NCBI GenBank assembly: GCA_030035585.1
Contig: CM057482.1
Coordinates: forward strand, 61,632,828 to 61,696,827
Source of the DNA: Dugong dugon
Lineage: Eukaryota; Chordata; Mammalia; Sirenia; Dugongidae
Length of the DNA stretch: 64,000 nucleotides
Direction of reading: 5' to 3'
In this document: positions 60,901-64,000 of the stretch, one piece after another
Numbering within the stretch: position 1 is the stretch's first letter
Layout: each line of letters begins with the position of its first letter
Program-made: the position numbers and the translations under genes
Notes under the pieces: generated by a model
The model's database searches: none
The model's input: only the letters and a program-made list of their open reading frames with translations
What the model was told of the DNA's origin: nothing

Positions 60901-62761
60901 TCATCTACGTAGCACAGAATGCCTCCCGGAATGCTAGAAAGCCTGAACGGCTTCAACTAGTTGAAAGGGAAAAAAGTCTTAGGCTTTATTCAGGTAGACA
61001 ATGCACAGGCAACGTTCTTAGGCATGTAACACAGAGGGACTTTCAAACACAGAAAGTGAATCGTGCTCCGTTCCTCCCCAGACTGAGAGCAACAAGCTCT
61101 TGTTTTCCCTTTCAGGCAGGGAAGAAGCTACATGCTGGTGTTAAGCACACAAGCTTTAGTTAGCAAAACTGAACCTCTTCTGCTGTCCTCTAGCTGAAGG
61201 CAGACAATCTACCTGTTTGGCTTTGAAAGCCAATACTACCTTCATTCCTGGTAGGCAAACTTCCCTTTGAAAACCAGGGGATTCAAATACGTGCTAGGCC
61301 TGCACTCTCCAGCCTTCTCCCAAGCAGGGAACATTGGAGATAGGAGCTTGTGCTGTGCGGACACTTTCTCCTAACAAAACTGAAAACTTAAGTAGATTCA
61401 GTTAAGCAGCTTAAAGGAGAACGCTGTCCTTTGCTTTCTCTTTCATATGGTGAATAGGGAACTTAAACCTACTGCTACCAAAATTTTTACTCAGGGGAAC
61501 TACGGTTTTGCATCCCTCGCTTTCCAGAATGGGAGAAACGCGGTTTCTCTTCTCCTTTAGCGATACCGTGGTAAAGCCCTATTCTCATCTACGCAGCACA
61601 GAATGCCTCCCGAAATGCTAGAAAGCCTGAACGGCTTCAACTAGTTGAAAGGGAAAAAAGTCTTAGGCTTTATCCATGTAGACAATGCACAGGCAACGTT
61701 CTTAGGCATGTAACACAGAGGGACTTTCAAACACAGAAAGTGAATCGTGCTCCGTTCATCCCCAGACTGAGAGCAACAAGCTCTTGTTTTCCCTTTCAGG
61801 CAGGGAAGAAGCTACATGCTGGTGTTAAGCACACAAGCTTTAGTCAGCAAAACCTAACCTCTTCTGCTATCCTCTAGCTGAAGGCAGACAATCTACCTGT
61901 TTGGCTTTGAAAGCCACTAGTACCTTCATTTGGGTAGGCAAAATTCCCCTTGAAAACCAGGGGATTTAAATACTTGCTAGGCCTGCACTCTCCAGCCTTC
62001 TCCCAAGCAGGGAACATTGGAGAAAGTAGCTTGTGCTGGTCGGACACTTTCTCCTAACAAAACTGAAAACTTAAGTAGATTCAGTTAAGCAGCTTGAAGG
62101 AGAACGCTGTCCTTTGCTTTCTCTTTCACATGGTGAATAGGGAACTTAAACCTACTGCTACCAAAATTTTTACTCAGGGGAACTACGGTTTTGCATCCCT
62201 CGCTTTCCAGAATGGGAGAAACGCGGTTTCTCTTCTCCTTTAGCGATACCGTGGTAAAGCCCTATTCTCATGTACGCAGCACAGAATGCCTCCCGAAATG
62301 CTAGAAAGCCTGAACGGCTTCAACTAGTTGAAAGGGAAAAAAGTCTTAGGCTTTATCCAGGTAGACAATGCACAGGCAACGTTCTTAGGCATGTAACACA
62401 GAGGGACTTTCAAACACAGAAAGTGAATCGTGCTCCGTTCCTCCCCAGACTGAGAGCAACAAGCTCTTGTTTTCCCTTTCAGGCAGGGAAGAAGCTACAT
62501 GCTGGTGTTAAGCACACAAGCTTTAGTTAGCAAAACTGAACTTCTTCTGCTGTCCTCTAGCTGAAGGCAGATAATCTACCTGTTTGGCTTTGAAAGCCAG
62601 TAGTACCTTCTTTCCTGATAGGCAAAATTCCCTTTGAAAACCAGGGGATTCAAATACTTGCTAGGCCTGCACTCTCCAGCCTTTTCCCAAACAGGGAACA
62701 TTGGAGATAGCAGCTTGTGCTGGCCGGACACTTTCTTCTAACAAAACTGAAAACTTAAGTA
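57977..62761 (+). repeat. 7-mer cassette 3: K2-G-H-F-E1-E3-E2'
   Basis: Monomers start at 57977, 58661, 59345, 60027, 60711, 61395 and 62078; the cassette is 4785 bp. It is nearly identical to cassette 1, sharing the same G variants (aaactcggtttctc), ccaagggattc, ggggatttaaa and gctggtcggac. One visible difference is gatacagtct in H (near 59513), where cassette 1 reads gataccgtct. Confidence 0.93.
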
Positions 62762-64000
62762 GATTCAGTTAAGCAGCTTGAGGGAAACGCTAAGTTTTGG
62801 TTTCTCTTTCATGTTGTGAAAGGGGAACTTAAACCTATTGCTAACAAAGTTTTTACTCAGGAGAACTAGGGTTTTGCCTCCTTCGCGTTCCAGAACGGGA
62901 GAAACGCGGTTTCTCTTCTCCTTCGGCGATACCGTCCGTAAAGCCCTATTCTCAGCTACGCAGCACAGAATGCCACCAGGAATGCTGGAAAGCCTGAACG
63001 GCTGCAACTAGTTGAAAGGGAAAAAAGTCTTAGGCTGTATCCAGGTAGACAAGGCACAGGCAACCTTCTTAGGCATGTAACACAGAGGGACTTTCAAACA
63101 CAGAAAGTGAATCGTGCTCCGTTCCTCCCCAGGCTGAGAGCAACAAGCTCATGCTTTCTCTTTCAGGCAGGGAAGAAGCTACATGCTGGTGTTAAGCACA
63201 CAAGCTTTAGTTAGCAAAACTGAACCTCTTCTGCTGTCCTCTAGCTGAAGGCAGACAATCTACCTGTTTGGCTTTGAAAGCCAGTAGTACCTTCTTTCCT
63301 GATAGGCAAAATTCCCTTTGAAAACCAGGAGATTCAAACACTTGCTAGGCCTGCACTCTCCAGCCTTCTCCCAAGCAGGGAACATTGGAGAAAGCAGCTT
63401 GTGCTGGCCGGACACTCTCTTCTAACAAAGCTGAAAACTTAAGTAGATTCAGTTAAGCAGCTTGAGGGAAACGCTAAGTTTTGGTTTCTCTTTCATCTTG
63501 TGAAAGGGGAACTTAAACCTACTGCTAACAAATTTTCTACACAGGAGAACTAGGGTTTTGCCTCCTTCGCGTTCCAGAACGGGAGAAACGCGGTTTCTCT
63601 TCTCCTTTGGCGATACCGTCTGTAAAGCGGTATTCTCAGCCGCGCAGCCCAGAATACCTCCCGGAATGCTAGAAAGTCTCACCGGCTTCAACTGCTTGAA
63701 AGGGAGAAACGTCATACGCTTTATCAAAGTAGACAATGCACAGGATCTGTCTTAGGCATGTAACACAGAGGGACTTTCAAACACAGAAAGTGAATCGTGC
63801 CCCGTTCATCCCCAGACTGAGAGCAACAATCTCTTGCTTTCCCTTTCAGTCAGGGAAGAAGCTACATGCTGGTGTTAAGCACACAAGCTTTAGTTAGCAA
63901 AACTGAACCTCTTCTGCTGTCCTCTAGCTGAAGGCAGACAATCTACCTGTTTGGCTTTGAAAGCCAATACTACCTTCATTCCTGGTAGGCAAACTTCCCT
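62762..64000 (+). repeat. K1 and right-truncated P monomer (starts 62762, 63446)
   Basis: K1 is the ggctgcaactag/caacctt subvariant with a private acaaggcacagg. The P has gaaagtctcacc and is cut by the window end after 555 bp, in its tail (ccaatactacc, gcaaacttccct). The array clearly continues beyond the window. Confidence 0.92.

Larger units (their letters stand above)
1..64000 (+). repeat. Satellite DNA array, ~683-bp monomer, 94 tandem copies
   Basis: The phase motif gattcagttaagcagc recurs 93 times, from 561 to 63446, with spacings of only 682, 683 or 684 bp. No spacer, inversion or foreign insertion is seen. Class E carries cttgaaggagaac, ccaaaatttttactc and tttagcgataccgtggta. Class K carries catgttgtgaaag, cttcggcgata and gccaccagg. 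Class P carries catcttgtg, cagccgcgcagccc, acgtcatacgc and aggatctgtc. P, H and E3 monomers are usually one or two bases shorter than K, E1, E2, F and G. Satellite identity is certain from the periodicity. A centromeric or heterochromatic location is inferred. The family name and species are not recognised. Confidence 0.98.
53598..64000 (+). repeat. 34-monomer-offset duplication, second copy
   Basis: Partner of the segment starting at 30358. Its left edge lies between 53598 (last position that differs, ttcaggcag against ttcagtcag) and 53711 (first shared class marker, ccaatactacc). It runs off the window, so the unit is at least about 10.3 kb. Confidence 0.92.

Noticed and set aside
1-64000. 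CRISPR array
   Set aside because: The repeats are about 683 bp and contiguous, with no short repeat and spacer alternation.
1-64000. Transposon, LTR or SINE/LINE insertion
   Set aside because: No interruption of the 682-684-bp spacing occurs anywhere, and there is no poly-A tail, target-site duplication or terminal repeat.

Overview
The whole 64 kb window is one uninterrupted satellite DNA array. A unit of 682-684 bp is repeated head to tail, all in the same orientation, from the first base to the last. There are 92 complete and 2 partial monomers. I saw no protein-coding gene, RNA gene, transposable element, CRISPR array or unique sequence. Both ends of the window lie inside monomers, so the true array is larger.

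Organism: tandem arrays with long, higher-order-organised monomers of this kind are typical of eukaryotic centromeric, pericentromeric or sex-chromosome heterochromatin. The window carries no gene or known dispersed repeat that identifies the species. I favour an animal, probably a vertebrate, but the sequence does not prove this.

Monomers are phased here on the motif gattcagttaagcagc (aattcag in G). They fall into six classes that differ at linked diagnostic sites. E has about 39 copies, with subtypes E1, E2, E2' and E3. K has 23 copies, with subtypes K1 and K2. P has 22 copies including the two partial ones. F has 4, and G and H have 3 each. E, K and P are the bulk units. F, G and H are more diverged and occur only in a fixed order.

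Layout: 0-10 kb and 14-34 kb are mainly 3-mers (E-K-P, about 2051 bp) and 4-mers (E3-E2-K-P, about 2734 bp). A 7-mer cassette, K2-G-H-F-E1-E3-E2' (exactly 4785 bp), occurs three times, at 34737, 42257 and 57977. A truncated F-E1-E3-E2' part lies at 10130.

Above this level are large nested duplications. About 30.4-40.76 kb recurs at 53.6-64.0 kb (offset 23240 bp, 34 monomers, nearly identical). About 10.0-19 kb recurs at 44.2-53.4 kb (offset 34177 bp, 50 monomers, more diverged). About 34.6-39.5 kb recurs at 42.1-47.0 kb (offset 7520 bp, 11 monomers). Several hybrid monomers mark exchange points.

The interest of the window is therefore structural. It is a readable record of unequal exchange and gene conversion in a multi-class satellite. 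It also has conserved dyad symmetries and a CENP-B-box-like motif with non-standard spacing. All comparisons were made by eye; difference counts are minimum values.
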